This document shows positions 1 through 6,991 of a DNA stretch of 10,044 nt, in pieces. The notes beneath the pieces are model-generated. The model was not told the origin of the DNA. It saw only the letters and a list, made by a program, of their open reading frames with translations, and made no database searches. The position numbers and the translations under genes are program-made. Positions within the stretch are counted from its first letter, which is position 1; each line of letters opens with the position of its first letter. The DNA is taken from assembly GCF_052103615.1 (NCBI RefSeq), contig NZ_JBQEKA010000107.1, positions 1 to 10,044 of the forward strand, given 5' to 3'. The stretch is from Kerstersia sp052103615. GTDB lineage: Bacteria; Pseudomonadota; Gammaproteobacteria; Burkholderiales; Burkholderiaceae_B.

Positions 1-570
1 CAGGCCTGGGGACGCCATTGGCGCCAGCCGGGGTTGCGGCATTTGTTCATTGCCAGTTTTTGCCTGATGGGCGTGTTCGTGACGCTCTATAACTATGTCG
101 GCTTTCGTCTTCTGGCGCCCCCGTACAGCTTGAGCCAGAGCGAGATCGGGCTGATTTTCCTGGCTTATATCTTTGCCATTTTTGTGTCGCCCATGGCGGG
201 CTGGCTGGCGGATCGCCTGGGGCGGGGCCGCGTGCTGGCGGGCGGGCTGGGCTTTCTGGCGCTGGGCCTGATTTGCACGGGGCTGCCTTGGCTGGCGGCA
301 ATCGTCCTGGGCATTATTTTGCTGACTATTGGCTTTTTCGTCGCCCACGCGACGGCCAGCGGCTGGGTGGGGCGCCTGGCGGCGGAAAACAAAGGCCATG
401 CGGCCTCGCTATACCTGCTGGCGTACTACCTGGGGTCCAGTGTCGTTGGCGCTTGCGGCGGCTGGTTCTGGGAACATGGCGGCTGGTGGCCGCTGCTGGC
501 GTCTCTGCTGGCCCTGCTGGGCTGGATGAGCTGGGTCATACGCGGCTTGCTGCGCAGCCCGCCCGCCTGA
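1..570 (+). CDS. MFS transporter, YnfM-like, C-terminal part (5' cut by window edge)
   Basis: The frame is open from base 1 to a TGA at 568-570, so the gene begins before the window; 189 residues are visible, about half of a usual 400-residue major facilitator protein. About six hydrophobic segments can be seen, which fits the second half of a 12-helix inner-membrane transporter. The helix II/III-type loop is present as GWLADRLGRGRV (the MFS D-R-x-G-R/K motif), followed by GFFVAHATASGWVG and SLYLLAYYLGSSVVG, which closely resemble the same region of Escherichia coli YnfM. The TTG at 34 is an internal codon and not the start, because the upstream codons also read as transporter sequence. The substrate is unknown; related proteins are annotated as drug or arabinose-efflux-like transporters. 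The gene converges on the 615-1592 gene. Confidence 0.85.
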   Translation, partial: QAWGRHWRQPGLRHLFIASFCLMGVFVTLYNYVGFRLLAPPYSLSQSEIGLIFLAYIFAIFVSPMAGWLADRLGRGRVLAGGLGFLALGLICTGLPWLAAIVLGIILLTIGFFVAHATASGWVGRLAAENKGHAASLYLLAYYLGSSVVGACGGWFWEHGGWWPLLASLLALLGWMSWVIRGLLRSPPA

Positions 571-579
571 AGGCGGGCG
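560..579 (+). terminator. GC hairpin at the end of the MFS gene (weak terminator candidate)
   Basis: A perfect 8-bp inverted repeat, CGCCCGCC and GGCGGGCG, encloses a 4-base loop TGAA that contains the stop codon of the transporter gene. It lies between two convergent genes. No run of T follows on either strand, so it does not meet the usual rule for an intrinsic terminator. It may slow polymerase or protect the 3' end of the mRNA. Confidence 0.35.
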
Positions 580-614
580 GCAGGCGGGGCCGCATCAGGC
601 CGCTATCAGCGCAC

Positions 615-1592
615 TCAGCGCACTTCGCGGTCAACGGCGAAGTATTCGTCGCTGCGCAGGACTTCAATCAGCTTCGGGACTGGCAAGCCATTGTCTTTGG
701 ATTGCAAACGGCTGGAAATGGCCGCCAGCATAATCATGAACTCCTTGCATTGGCGGCGGGCCGATTGCAGTTCTGAACTGGTGAAAATCAGAATCTGGGC
801 AATCAGAATATTGCCGCGCGAGACGGCGCCGCTCAGAAGACCCAAAATCGCGTCGCTGATCAGCTCAGTGCCGGCATAGTCTTTTTCCTGAATGCGGCGC
901 TCGAATTCCGGCCTGTCTTCCTGGGACAGGAAGGTAGCGACCCATTTGCTGTAATCCGGGTCCAGCACGATAGCGGCGACCCGGGCTTGAAACTGCTCCA
1001 CGAGCTTGCCCGTTTCCGCGTCCGGGTTGGCAGCCTGGTAGTCAGCGATGTCGGCGACCAGCTCTTTCAAGGCCTGCAACAAGGCCAGGCGCCCGCCGGA
1101 CAAGGTGTTATAGACAGCGCCGATACGGCTGTAATCTTCCTTGAAGCGGGTGATGACTTCCTTGCTTTCGGGCAGAGAGGAGAGCGCGGGAAACAGGACA
1201 TAGCGCGAGGAGGCCGCGAACTCATAGAACTCGGATATCTGTACGCGTATCTGTTCGAGATCGGCCATCACGGCGTTCAGCGACAGATTGCCGCTGTTGA
1301 TGCGCTGCGCCAGGGATTTCTGCCATTTTTCTATGCCCGCATCCATATTGAAGTCGATGCGGCGTTCCACGGTGCTGGCGCTGACCACGATCTTGTTGAA
1401 ATCGCGGGCCAGGTCGCTCAGCACTTGCTGGATACTTTGCACCGCCACGGCGCGTGCCGCGTCGTTAATACCGCGCAAACGTTCCTTGCGGGCATCGGCA
1501 CGGCTTTTGATCAGCCACGACAGCAAGGCGCCAATGATGGTCAGACCAGTGGCAATATCCGCGCCGATCTGTATCCGGGAAAACCATTCCAT
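615..1592 (-). CDS. Hypothetical protein with one N-terminal membrane anchor and helical body
   Basis: I do not recognise this 325-residue protein. Residues 10-28 (GADIATGLTIIGALLSWLI) form one hydrophobic helix, followed by the basic stretch KSRADARKERLR, so the C-terminal body should face the cytoplasm. The rest is rich in Ala, Leu, Glu, Gln, Arg and Lys with little Gly or Pro and looks almost fully helical, with possible coiled-coil stretches around 50-125 and 165-205. No catalytic motif, nucleotide-binding loop or metal site is evident. The ATG at 1590-1592 is supported by an AGGA about 10 bases upstream on the minus strand (near 1603-1606). It lies 117 bases downstream of the response-regulator stop on the same strand, so read-through from that operon is possible, but a hairpin lies between. 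A TATAGAAT stretch at about 1630-1637 could be a -10 box of its own promoter. Confidence 0.75.
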   Translation of the reverse strand: MEWFSRIQIGADIATGLTIIGALLSWLIKSRADARKERLRGINDAARAVAVQSIQQVLSDLARDFNKIVVSASTVERRIDFNMDAGIEKWQKSLAQRINSGNLSLNAVMADLEQIRVQISEFYEFAASSRYVLFPALSSLPESKEVITRFKEDYSRIGAVYNTLSGGRLALLQALKELVADIADYQAANPDAETGKLVEQFQARVAAIVLDPDYSKWVATFLSQEDRPEFERRIQEKDYAGTELISDAILGLLSGAVSRGNILIAQILIFTSSELQSARRQCKEFMIMLAAISSRLQSKDNGLPVPKLIEVLRSDEYFAVDREVR

Positions 1593-1698
1593 ATTCGCTC
1601 TATCCTAATATTTCAGGGGTGGAGCGATTCTATACGCAAGCAGGCGCGCCGGGCGGCTATTGGCCATGTTCATACGGGATATCCATGCCGCAGAAAGC

Positions 1699-1719
1699 GC
1701 GTGCCGGTATCAGGCACGC
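1699..1719 (-). terminator. Hairpin overlapping the response-regulator stop codon (candidate terminator)
   Basis: A perfect 7-bp inverted repeat (GCGTGCC / GGCACGC) with a 7-base loop contains the TGA of the response regulator in its loop. On the minus strand it is followed by GCTTTCTGC, only a short T-rich stretch. It could end the kinase/regulator transcript before the 325-residue gene, but the short stem and weak T tract make this uncertain. Confidence 0.35.
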
Positions 1720-2357
1720 AGGTCCAAGGGGTCGAGCAGGCCGGCGGCAATCGCCTGGCCCACGAGATCCGGCAGGCATTGCGCCTGCATGCGCCGCATC
1801 ACGCGGGAACGGTACAGATTGACGGTTTTGATGCTGATGTTCAGCTGCAGAGCGATTTCACCATTGCTGTAGCCGCGCGCCAGCGGCAGGAACACATCGC
1901 GTTCCCGGGGTGTCAGGCTGTCCAGCAGCTGGCGCAGCCTGGCATGCGCTTCGGTATTGCCGTGATTGGCCGGGGCGGCGGGCTGGCGATTCAGGGCGTG
2001 CTGGACGCTATCGAGCAGCAATTGTTCGTTATACGGTTTTTCGATGAAATCGAAGGCGCCCGCGCGAAAGGCCCGCACCACAATCGGAACGTCGGCGTGG
2101 CCGCTGACAAAAATAACGGGCAAATCCAGGCCGCGTTTGCGGAGTTCTTCCTGTACCGCCAGCCCTCCCATGCCGGGCATGCGGACATCTAGCAGCACAC
2201 AGGCGCCTTCAGCTGACGGGCCAGATTGCAGAAAGGCCTGGCCGGAGGTAAAAGGCAGGCCTTTCAGACCGACAGACTCCAGCAGCCAGACGGTGGAGTC
2301 CAGCATGCCCTGGTCGTCATCCACGACATAGACGATTTGCGTTGCAGCTTCCGGCAT
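1710..2357 (-). CDS. FixJ-family response regulator (REC + LuxR-type HTH)
   Basis: This 215-residue protein has the standard two-domain layout of the FixJ/TodT/TtrR family. The receiver domain (about 6-120) shows the acidic cluster D13-D15, the phospho-acceptor D57 in VLLDVRMPGMGG, the switch Ser S85 (FVSGHAD) and the conserved Lys K107 (EKPYNEQLL). A LuxR-type helix-turn-helix fills about 147-203, starting with LTPRERDV and including the recognition segment SNGEIALQLNISIKTV. It should be phosphorylated by the kinase encoded just upstream and then bind DNA as a dimer to control transcription. The ATG at 2355-2357 has AAGGAA about 10 bases upstream and AGGA closer in. The gene begins 34 bases after the kinase stop, consistent with one operon. 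The probable target is the divergent acyl-CoA synthetase promoter, by inference from position only. Confidence 0.93.
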   Translation of the reverse strand: MPEAATQIVYVVDDDQGMLDSTVWLLESVGLKGLPFTSGQAFLQSGPSAEGACVLLDVRMPGMGGLAVQEELRKRGLDLPVIFVSGHADVPIVVRAFRAGAFDFIEKPYNEQLLLDSVQHALNRQPAAPANHGNTEAHARLRQLLDSLTPRERDVFLPLARGYSNGEIALQLNISIKTVNLYRSRVMRRMQAQCLPDLVGQAIAAGLLDPLDLRA

Positions 2358-2391
2358 GCGTCCTGTTTCCTTGTTTGGCCTTTTTGGGGCC

Positions 2392-4392
2392 TTATTTTGT
2401 ATATCCCGCTGGTTCCGGACGCAGCGGCAAGCGGCATTCCATCACCAGTCCAGCAGGGCCATTTTCCACGATATCCATCTCGCCGCCAAAACCTTCAATG
2501 ATATTGCGGCTCATCGACAACCCCAGGCCCAGGCCGGCGGGTTTGCTGGTATAGAACGGCGTGAAGACTTTTTCCCTGGCGTCGGCGCTTAAACCCGGGC
2601 CTTGATCGCGCACCCGCACCCGCAGGCAGTCCGCCGGCTGGGCCCAGGCTTCCAGGGTGATGCGCGAGGGTTCGCCGGGGCGGTGTTCGCGATTGGCATC
2701 GACCGCATTGCGCAAGAGGTTCAGCAGCACCTGCTGCAGCAGCACGCGGTCGGCATAGACTGGCGGCAAATCCGCCGGCACGCAGGCTTCGATTTCGACC
2801 TGATGCTGGCTGGCCTCCCAGGCGCATAGATGGATGGCCTCCTGAGCGACTTCGGCGATATCCATGGCCTGGGTGCGCCGCTGTTCTTTACGCAGAAAGG
2901 CGCGCAGACGCCGGATGACGGCCGAGGCATGCGCCGCGTGTTCATTGATGCGCTGCAAGCCTTGCATGACCCGTTCGGTGATGGCCCGTTCGGTGGCATG
3001 CGGCGCTTGCGGCGCGCCGCGCAGGTAGTGCTGGCACGCGCCCGCGTAGTTCATCACGGCAGCCAGGGGCTGGTTGATTTCATGGGCAATGCCGGAAGCC
3101 AGTTCACCCAGGGTAATCAGGCGGCTGGTGTGGGCCAGCTCATCTTCCAGACGGCGTTTATTGGCTTCCGCCTGCACCCGTGCCGTGATGTCGCGCAGCA
3201 CGCTGATGGTTTCGATGACGGCGCCGGTGTAGGTGTCACGGATCGCGCGGCTGGCGGTTTCAAACCAGAGATAATGGCCTTGCGCATGCCGCAGCCGGTA
3301 CGTCATGGTGTGATAACCGTCATCGACCAGCGCTGCCTGCGCCTGTTCAAAAGCCTGGCCCGCGTCCTGCGGGTGCAGCAAGGATTGCAGCGCGCGTCCG
3401 CGCAGCTGCTCCGGCCAATAGCCCAGCAGCGTCCATGAGGCGGGCGAGGCGTCCAGGAAAACGCCGTCCGTATCGTGGCGGGCGATCAGGTCCGTGGTGT
3501 TTTCCGTAATAAGGCGGTAAAGCCGGTGGGAACGCGCCGCTTCGCGCGCGGCGCGCAATTCGGCCGTGGCGTCGCGGCCGCGCGCCAGCACCTGCCCGGC
3601 CGCCAGATCCGGAATGAAGCTCCAGAGCAACAGGCGTTCTCCCAGCGTGGCTTCCTGCTGTTCGATGGCCCGGCCCTGGGCCAGGCAGGAACGGACTATC
3701 TGCGCATAGTTGAGCGGCAGGCAATGCGCGAAATGGGCCAGCGGCTCATGCGCCAGCAGGGACAGCAGCGCCGGGTTGGCCGCAAGCAGTTCCGCCTGGC
3801 TGCCCAGCACAAGCGAAGGGCAGGGGTCGGCCGCCAGTAGGGGAATGCCGCCATGCGGGGGCGGTTCAGCAGCGAGGAGTTGCAGGACATCATGCAGCCA
3901 TGCCAGCCAGTCGCCGCGCTCACCGGCTTGCAGCTCAACCAACAGCAGTCCTGGCGCAGCGGGCGCCAGCGCCAGGGAGAGCGCCAGGCCATGTTCCAGG
4001 CTGGCCCGCCGCAAACGGCCGGCCAGCCAGCCGGGCTGCTGGCGCAGCGCGTGCAGCGTCAGGCGCGGCGTCTGCTGCAAAGAGGCATGCAGCGCGCTAT
4101 CGCTGGCATTCAGAGGGTCGCCCTGTCCGGGGGGCAAATGATGCTCGCCCAGCTGACGATAGGTGTGAGAGTCTTGATGCCAGACCAGATAGTACGCACG
4201 GCTGATGCCCGGGCAGGCGGCCAGGGCACGCAGCAGGAAATCCGTTTTCATGTCCAGCGGCGCATCCTGCTGTTGCAGGCGCAGCCAGCTCGCCAGCGTG
4301 GCGGCTGGAGGCATGGCCGGGGGAGACACAGCGGCTGCGGCTGGCATGCCGCCAGGCAGGCGAGAACGGGTGATATCTGGTAATTCTTCCAT
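2392..4392 (-). CDS. Soluble PAS-domain sensor histidine kinase
   Basis: A cytoplasmic histidine kinase of 666 residues counted from the ATG at 4390-4392. The transmitter is complete: the H-box GELASGIAHEINQPLAAV with the phospho-acceptor at about H437, the N-box (QQVLLNLLRNAVDAN, about 553-567), the G1 box DQGPGL (about 596-601), the F-box FTPFYTSK (about 610-617) and the G2 box GLGLGLS (about 620-626). The HEINQPL form is typical of FixL/DctB-like kinases that pair with FixJ-type regulators. In front lies a clear PAS/PAC domain (about 289-404, ending ISVLRDITARVQAE), preceded by a more diverged PAS-like stretch (about 188-273) and an N-terminal region (about 50-155) that looks GAF-like. No transmembrane segment is visible, so it should sense an intracellular signal. 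A GTG two codons further upstream (4398) is an alternative start; neither start has a good ribosome-binding site. The ligand is unknown. Confidence 0.92.
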   Translation of the reverse strand: MEELPDITRSRLPGGMPAAAAVSPPAMPPAATLASWLRLQQQDAPLDMKTDFLLRALAACPGISRAYYLVWHQDSHTYRQLGEHHLPPGQGDPLNASDSALHASLQQTPRLTLHALRQQPGWLAGRLRRASLEHGLALSLALAPAAPGLLLVELQAGERGDWLAWLHDVLQLLAAEPPPHGGIPLLAADPCPSLVLGSQAELLAANPALLSLLAHEPLAHFAHCLPLNYAQIVRSCLAQGRAIEQQEATLGERLLLWSFIPDLAAGQVLARGRDATAELRAAREAARSHRLYRLITENTTDLIARHDTDGVFLDASPASWTLLGYWPEQLRGRALQSLLHPQDAGQAFEQAQAALVDDGYHTMTYRLRHAQGHYLWFETASRAIRDTYTGAVIETISVLRDITARVQAEANKRRLEDELAHTSRLITLGELASGIAHEINQPLAAVMNYAGACQHYLRGAPQAPHATERAITERVMQGLQRINEHAAHASAVIRRLRAFLRKEQRRTQAMDIAEVAQEAIHLCAWEASQHQVEIEACVPADLPPVYADRVLLQQVLLNLLRNAVDANREHRPGEPSRITLEAWAQPADCLRVRVRDQGPGLSADAREKVFTPFYTSKPAGLGLGLSMSRNIIEGFGGEMDIVENGPAGLVMECRLPLRPEPAGYTK

Positions 4393-4398
4393 ATTCAC

Positions 4399-4559
4399 TG
4401 GATTGTTCTATGTTTATATAGATATTGTTCTATATGGTACTGGTACTAATATCATATTCCTTCCAGGGGATATATAACCTTTTCCAGAACTATTCCTGGC
4501 GCATGACGCATCGTGCCGATAAGCAGGAAAGCAGGATTCATTCTCTGGAGGAGTTGAGC
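4399..4559. promoter_or_regulatory. Divergent AT-rich control region with direct repeats
   Basis: The stretch between the kinase and synthetase starts is strikingly AT-rich for this genome, especially 4402-4480. A perfect 10-base direct repeat, ATTGTTCTAT, occurs at 4402-4411 and 4424-4433, a spacing of 22 bases or about two helical turns. A tandem GGTACT pair follows at 4436-4447, and TTCCAG occurs at 4461-4466 and 4482-4487, 21 bases apart. This layout fits a response-regulator binding region next to two outward promoters. TATCAT at 4450-4455 and TATATA stretches are possible -10 boxes, but no convincing -35/-10 pair stands out. The binding protein is inferred to be the adjacent FixJ-type regulator. 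Confidence 0.5.
4547..4553 (+). promoter_or_regulatory. Strong ribosome-binding site that fixes the synthetase start
   Basis: GGAGGAG sits 6 bases before the ATG at 4560-4562. The longer open frame begins at an ATG at 4425, which lies inside the direct-repeat region and has no comparable site. The 4560 start is therefore chosen. Confidence 0.85.
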
Positions 4560-6188
4560 ATGTCGATTTTCGAGGATGGTCTGGCCCCGCACCCGGTCAA
4601 CCATATTGCACTGAGTCCTTTGAGCTTCATTGAGCGGACGGCCAGTATTTATCCCGCCTATCCCGCCGTGGTCCATGGCGCGATCCGCCGCAACTGGGCC
4701 GAGACCTATGACCGTTGCCGGCGGCTGGCTTCGGCGCTGGCGGGCAGGGGGATAGGCAAAGGGGATACCGTGGCTGTCATGCTACCCAATATTCCTGCGA
4801 TGCTGGAAGCGCACTTCGGGGTGCCCATGATAGGGGCGGTGCTCAATACGCTGAATGTGCGCCTGGATGCCGAAAGCATTGCGTTCATGCTTCAGCACGG
4901 CGAAGCCAAGGTATTGATTGCCGACCGTGAATATCATGAAGTCGTGCACGTAGCGCTGGGTATGCTGTCACCGGCCCGGCGTCCGCTGGTGGTGGATGTG
5001 GACGACCCCGAGTATGGCGAAGGGCAGCCGGTCAGCGGCCTGGATTACGAGGCCTTGCTGGCGGAAGGCGACCCGGCTTATGACTGGCAGTGGCCTGAGG
5101 ATGAATGGCAGGCTATTTCGCTTAATTACACCTCGGGCACAACCGGCAACCCCAAAGGCGTGGTGTATCACCACCGCGGCGCTTTTCTCAATGCCATGGG
5201 CAACCAGATGACCTGGAACCTGGGCAATCATCCGGTCTATCTGTGGACCCTGCCCATGTTTCACTGTAATGGCTGGTGTTATCCGTGGACGGTGACGGCG
5301 CTGGCGGGCACGCATGTCTTTCTGCGCCGGGTGGATCCCCAGAAAATCCTGAACTTGATCCGGGATGAGCAGGTGACGCATTTGTGCGGCGCGCCCATTA
5401 TCCTGAATGCGCTGGTCAATATGCCGGATTCGGCCAAGGCGGCGATAGATCACCCGGTCAAGGCCATGGTGGCCGGCGCGGCGCCGCCAGCCAAGATCAT
5501 AGGCGCTGTGGAGGAGATGGGGATCAGCGTGACACATGTTTACGGCTTGACGGAGGTTTACGGGCCGGTGGTGGTGTGCGCCTGGCATGAAGCCTGGGAT
5601 GCCTTGCCGCTGGAACAGCGCGCCGTCATCAAGGCGCGCCAGGGCGTGCGTTATCCCACCATGGAAGGGGTGATGGTGGCCGACCCGAAAACCATGGCGC
5701 CCACGCCGCGTGACGGGCAGACGATGGGGGAAATCTTCATGCGCGGCAACACCGTCATGAAGGGCTACCTGAAGAACCCGACAGCCACGGCTGAAGCGTT
5801 TGTGGGCGGCTGGTTCCATACGGGCGACCTGGCGGTCTGGCACCCGGATGGCTATGTGGAAATCCGCGACCGGCTCAAGGACATCATCATCTCGGGCGGT
5901 GAGAATATTTCCACCATCGAGGTAGAGGGCGTGCTGTATCGCCATCCGGCAGTGCTGGAAGCTGCGGTGGTGGCCAGGCCCGATGAAAAATGGGGCGAGA
6001 CGCCTTGCGCGTTCATTACGCTCAAGCCGAATCACGAAGGCGTGAGCGAAAGCGAGCTGATTGCTTTCTGCCGCGAGCATCTGGCGGGCTTCAAAGTGCC
6101 GCGCAAAGTGGTATTTGCGGAGTTGCCCAAAACCTCCACCGGCAAAATCCAGAAGTTTGTGCTCAGCGACCGGGCCAGAACCTTGTAA
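4560..6188 (+). CDS. Acyl-CoA synthetase (AMP-binding, fatty/short-medium-chain type)
   Basis: A 542-residue cytoplasmic member of the ANL (AMP-forming acyl-CoA synthetase) superfamily, close in style to the AlkK/DmdB and plant AAE-type ligases. It should activate a carboxylic acid with ATP to an acyl-adenylate and then transfer the acyl group to CoA. Visible motifs are the P-loop YTSGTTGNPKG (190-200), the LWTLPMFHCNGW segment (228-239) typical of this subgroup, the adenine-binding YGLTE (328-332), the TGD (421-423), the hinge DRLKD (437-441), SGGENIS (445-451) and the C-terminal KTSTGKIQK with the catalytic lysine K529. Length is normal for the family. The start is fixed by GGAGGAG at 4547-4553. 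Divergent from a two-component pair, it is a likely target of that regulator. Chain-length preference cannot be read from the sequence; medium-chain fatty acids or methylmercaptopropionate are both possible. Confidence 0.92.
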   Translation: MSIFEDGLAPHPVNHIALSPLSFIERTASIYPAYPAVVHGAIRRNWAETYDRCRRLASALAGRGIGKGDTVAVMLPNIPAMLEAHFGVPMIGAVLNTLNVRLDAESIAFMLQHGEAKVLIADREYHEVVHVALGMLSPARRPLVVDVDDPEYGEGQPVSGLDYEALLAEGDPAYDWQWPEDEWQAISLNYTSGTTGNPKGVVYHHRGAFLNAMGNQMTWNLGNHPVYLWTLPMFHCNGWCYPWTVTALAGTHVFLRRVDPQKILNLIRDEQVTHLCGAPIILNALVNMPDSAKAAIDHPVKAMVAGAAPPAKIIGAVEEMGISVTHVYGLTEVYGPVVVCAWHEAWDALPLEQRAVIKARQGVRYPTMEGVMVADPKTMAPTPRDGQTMGEIFMRGNTVMKGYLKNPTATAEAFVGGWFHTGDLAVWHPDGYVEIRDRLKDIIISGGENISTIEVEGVLYRHPAVLEAAVVARPDEKWGETPCAFITLKPNHEGVSESELIAFCREHLAGFKVPRKVVFAELPKTSTGKIQKFVLSDRARTL

Positions 6189-6201
6189 GACAGGCTCCCT
6201 T

Positions 6202-6237
6202 GTGCCTTTTACCGCCTCGCCTGGCGGTAAAAGGCAC
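6202..6237. repeat. Perfect 15-bp palindrome between convergent genes (REP-like or unusual terminator)
   Basis: GTGCCTTTTACCGCC at 6202-6216 is the exact reverse complement of 6223-6237, with a 6-base loop TCGCCT. It begins 13 bases after the synthetase stop and lies 55 bases beyond the racemase stop on the other strand. The stem has T's on its 5' arm and A's on its 3' arm on both strands, and no T run follows, so it is not a textbook intrinsic terminator. It may be a dispersed palindromic repeat that also ends or stabilises transcripts. Confidence 0.6.
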
Positions 6238-6246
6238 GAGACGAAG

Positions 6247-6265
6247 CGGCAAAACGGCAAAACGG
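6247..6265. repeat. Short tandem repeat, CGGCAAAA twice plus CGG
   Basis: CGGCAAAA at 6247-6254 is repeated exactly at 6255-6262 and followed by CGG. It lies just beyond the palindrome in the gap between the convergent synthetase and racemase genes. No function is evident; it may be part of a 3'-end structure or a remnant of an older terminator. Confidence 0.4.
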
Positions 6266-6292
6266 GGGCGGCAGGCCAGGCAAGATAAGGGT

Positions 6293-6991
6293 TCAGCCCC
6301 CGGATAGCGCCCAGTGCGCAGCATGTTCGGCATGCAGGCGCGTGGTGTCGAATAGCGGCGTTGCCACATGCGTAGGCTGAACCAGCAAGGAAATCTCCGT
6401 GCACCCCAGAATGATGCCCTGCGCGCCGCGTTCGACCAGACGCTCGATGACGGCTAGATAGACGGCGCGGGAAGCCGCGCTGACTTGTCCCAGGCAGAGT
6501 TCTTCATAAATGATGCGGTGCACGTCGTCCCGGTCGCGCGCGTCGGGAATCAGGACATCCAGCCCATGCTGTTGCGCCAGGCGTTCGCGGTAAAAATCCT
6601 GTTCCATAGTAAAGCGCGTGCCCAGCAGGCCCACGCGCGACAGACCGGCAGCCTGAATGGCGTGTGCGGTCGGGTCGGCAATATGCAGGAGCGGAATGCT
6701 GACGGCCGCCGTGATGTGGGCGGCTATCTTGTGCATGGTGTTCGTGCACAGCACCAGCGCATCGGCGCCCGCGGCTTGCAGGCGGCAGGCGGCGTCAGCC
6801 AGGCAGAGACCGGCTTCGTCCCACAGGCCGCGGCGCTGCAATGACTCGATTTCCTGGAAATCGACGCTCCAGAGCACGATTCGGGCGGAATGCAGGCCGC
6901 CCAGCTGGGCTTTGACTGTCTCATTAATCTGCCGGTAATAGGGAATCGTTGATTCCCAGCTCATGCCGCCGATCAGGCCTAGCGTTTTCAT
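6293..6991 (-). CDS. ygeA: Amino-acid racemase of the aspartate/glutamate racemase family, YgeA-like
   Basis: A 232-residue cytoplasmic, cofactor-independent racemase. The N-terminus MKTLGLIGGMSWESTIPYYR and the segments GLHSARIVLWSVDFQEIE, LCTNTMHK, LLGTRFTMEQDFYR, EELCLGQ and LGCTEISLLV match E. coli YgeA nearly word for word. C82 (in LCTNTMHK) and C197 (in LGCTEI) are the expected pair of catalytic cysteines that remove and add the alpha proton from opposite faces. E. coli YgeA is described as a broad-specificity racemase acting on amino acids such as homoserine; substrate use here is inferred. The start is the ATG at 6989-6991, preceded by AAAGGA about 5 bases upstream. An open frame extends 16 codons further to 7039, but those residues do not fit the family. 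It reads alone, converging on the synthetase gene, with about 400 non-coding bases upstream. Confidence 0.92.
   Translation of the reverse strand: MKTLGLIGGMSWESTIPYYRQINETVKAQLGGLHSARIVLWSVDFQEIESLQRRGLWDEAGLCLADAACRLQAAGADALVLCTNTMHKIAAHITAAVSIPLLHIADPTAHAIQAAGLSRVGLLGTRFTMEQDFYRERLAQQHGLDVLIPDARDRDDVHRIIYEELCLGQVSAASRAVYLAVIERLVERGAQGIILGCTEISLLVQPTHVATPLFDTTRLHAEHAAHWALSGG

Noticed and set aside
987..2192. Long + strand open frame of 401 codons
   Set aside because: It lies antisense to the 325-residue gene and the response regulator, crosses their boundary, and has no family-like sequence. It is a shadow of GC-rich codon use.
3181..3525. FixL-type heme oxygen sensor in the kinase PAS domain
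   Set aside because: The PAS fold is clear, but the FixL heme-ligand His context is not seen; FixJ-type pairing alone does not imply oxygen sensing.
4425..4559. N-terminal extension of the acyl-CoA synthetase from the ATG at 4425
   Set aside because: The extra 45 residues do not fit the family, the region is the AT-rich control stretch, and the ATG at 4560 has a strong ribosome-binding site.
4968..6404. Long minus-strand open frame of 478 codons
   Set aside because: Antisense to the acyl-CoA synthetase, whose motifs are complete and unambiguous; the antisense product is His/Arg-rich with no recognisable domain.
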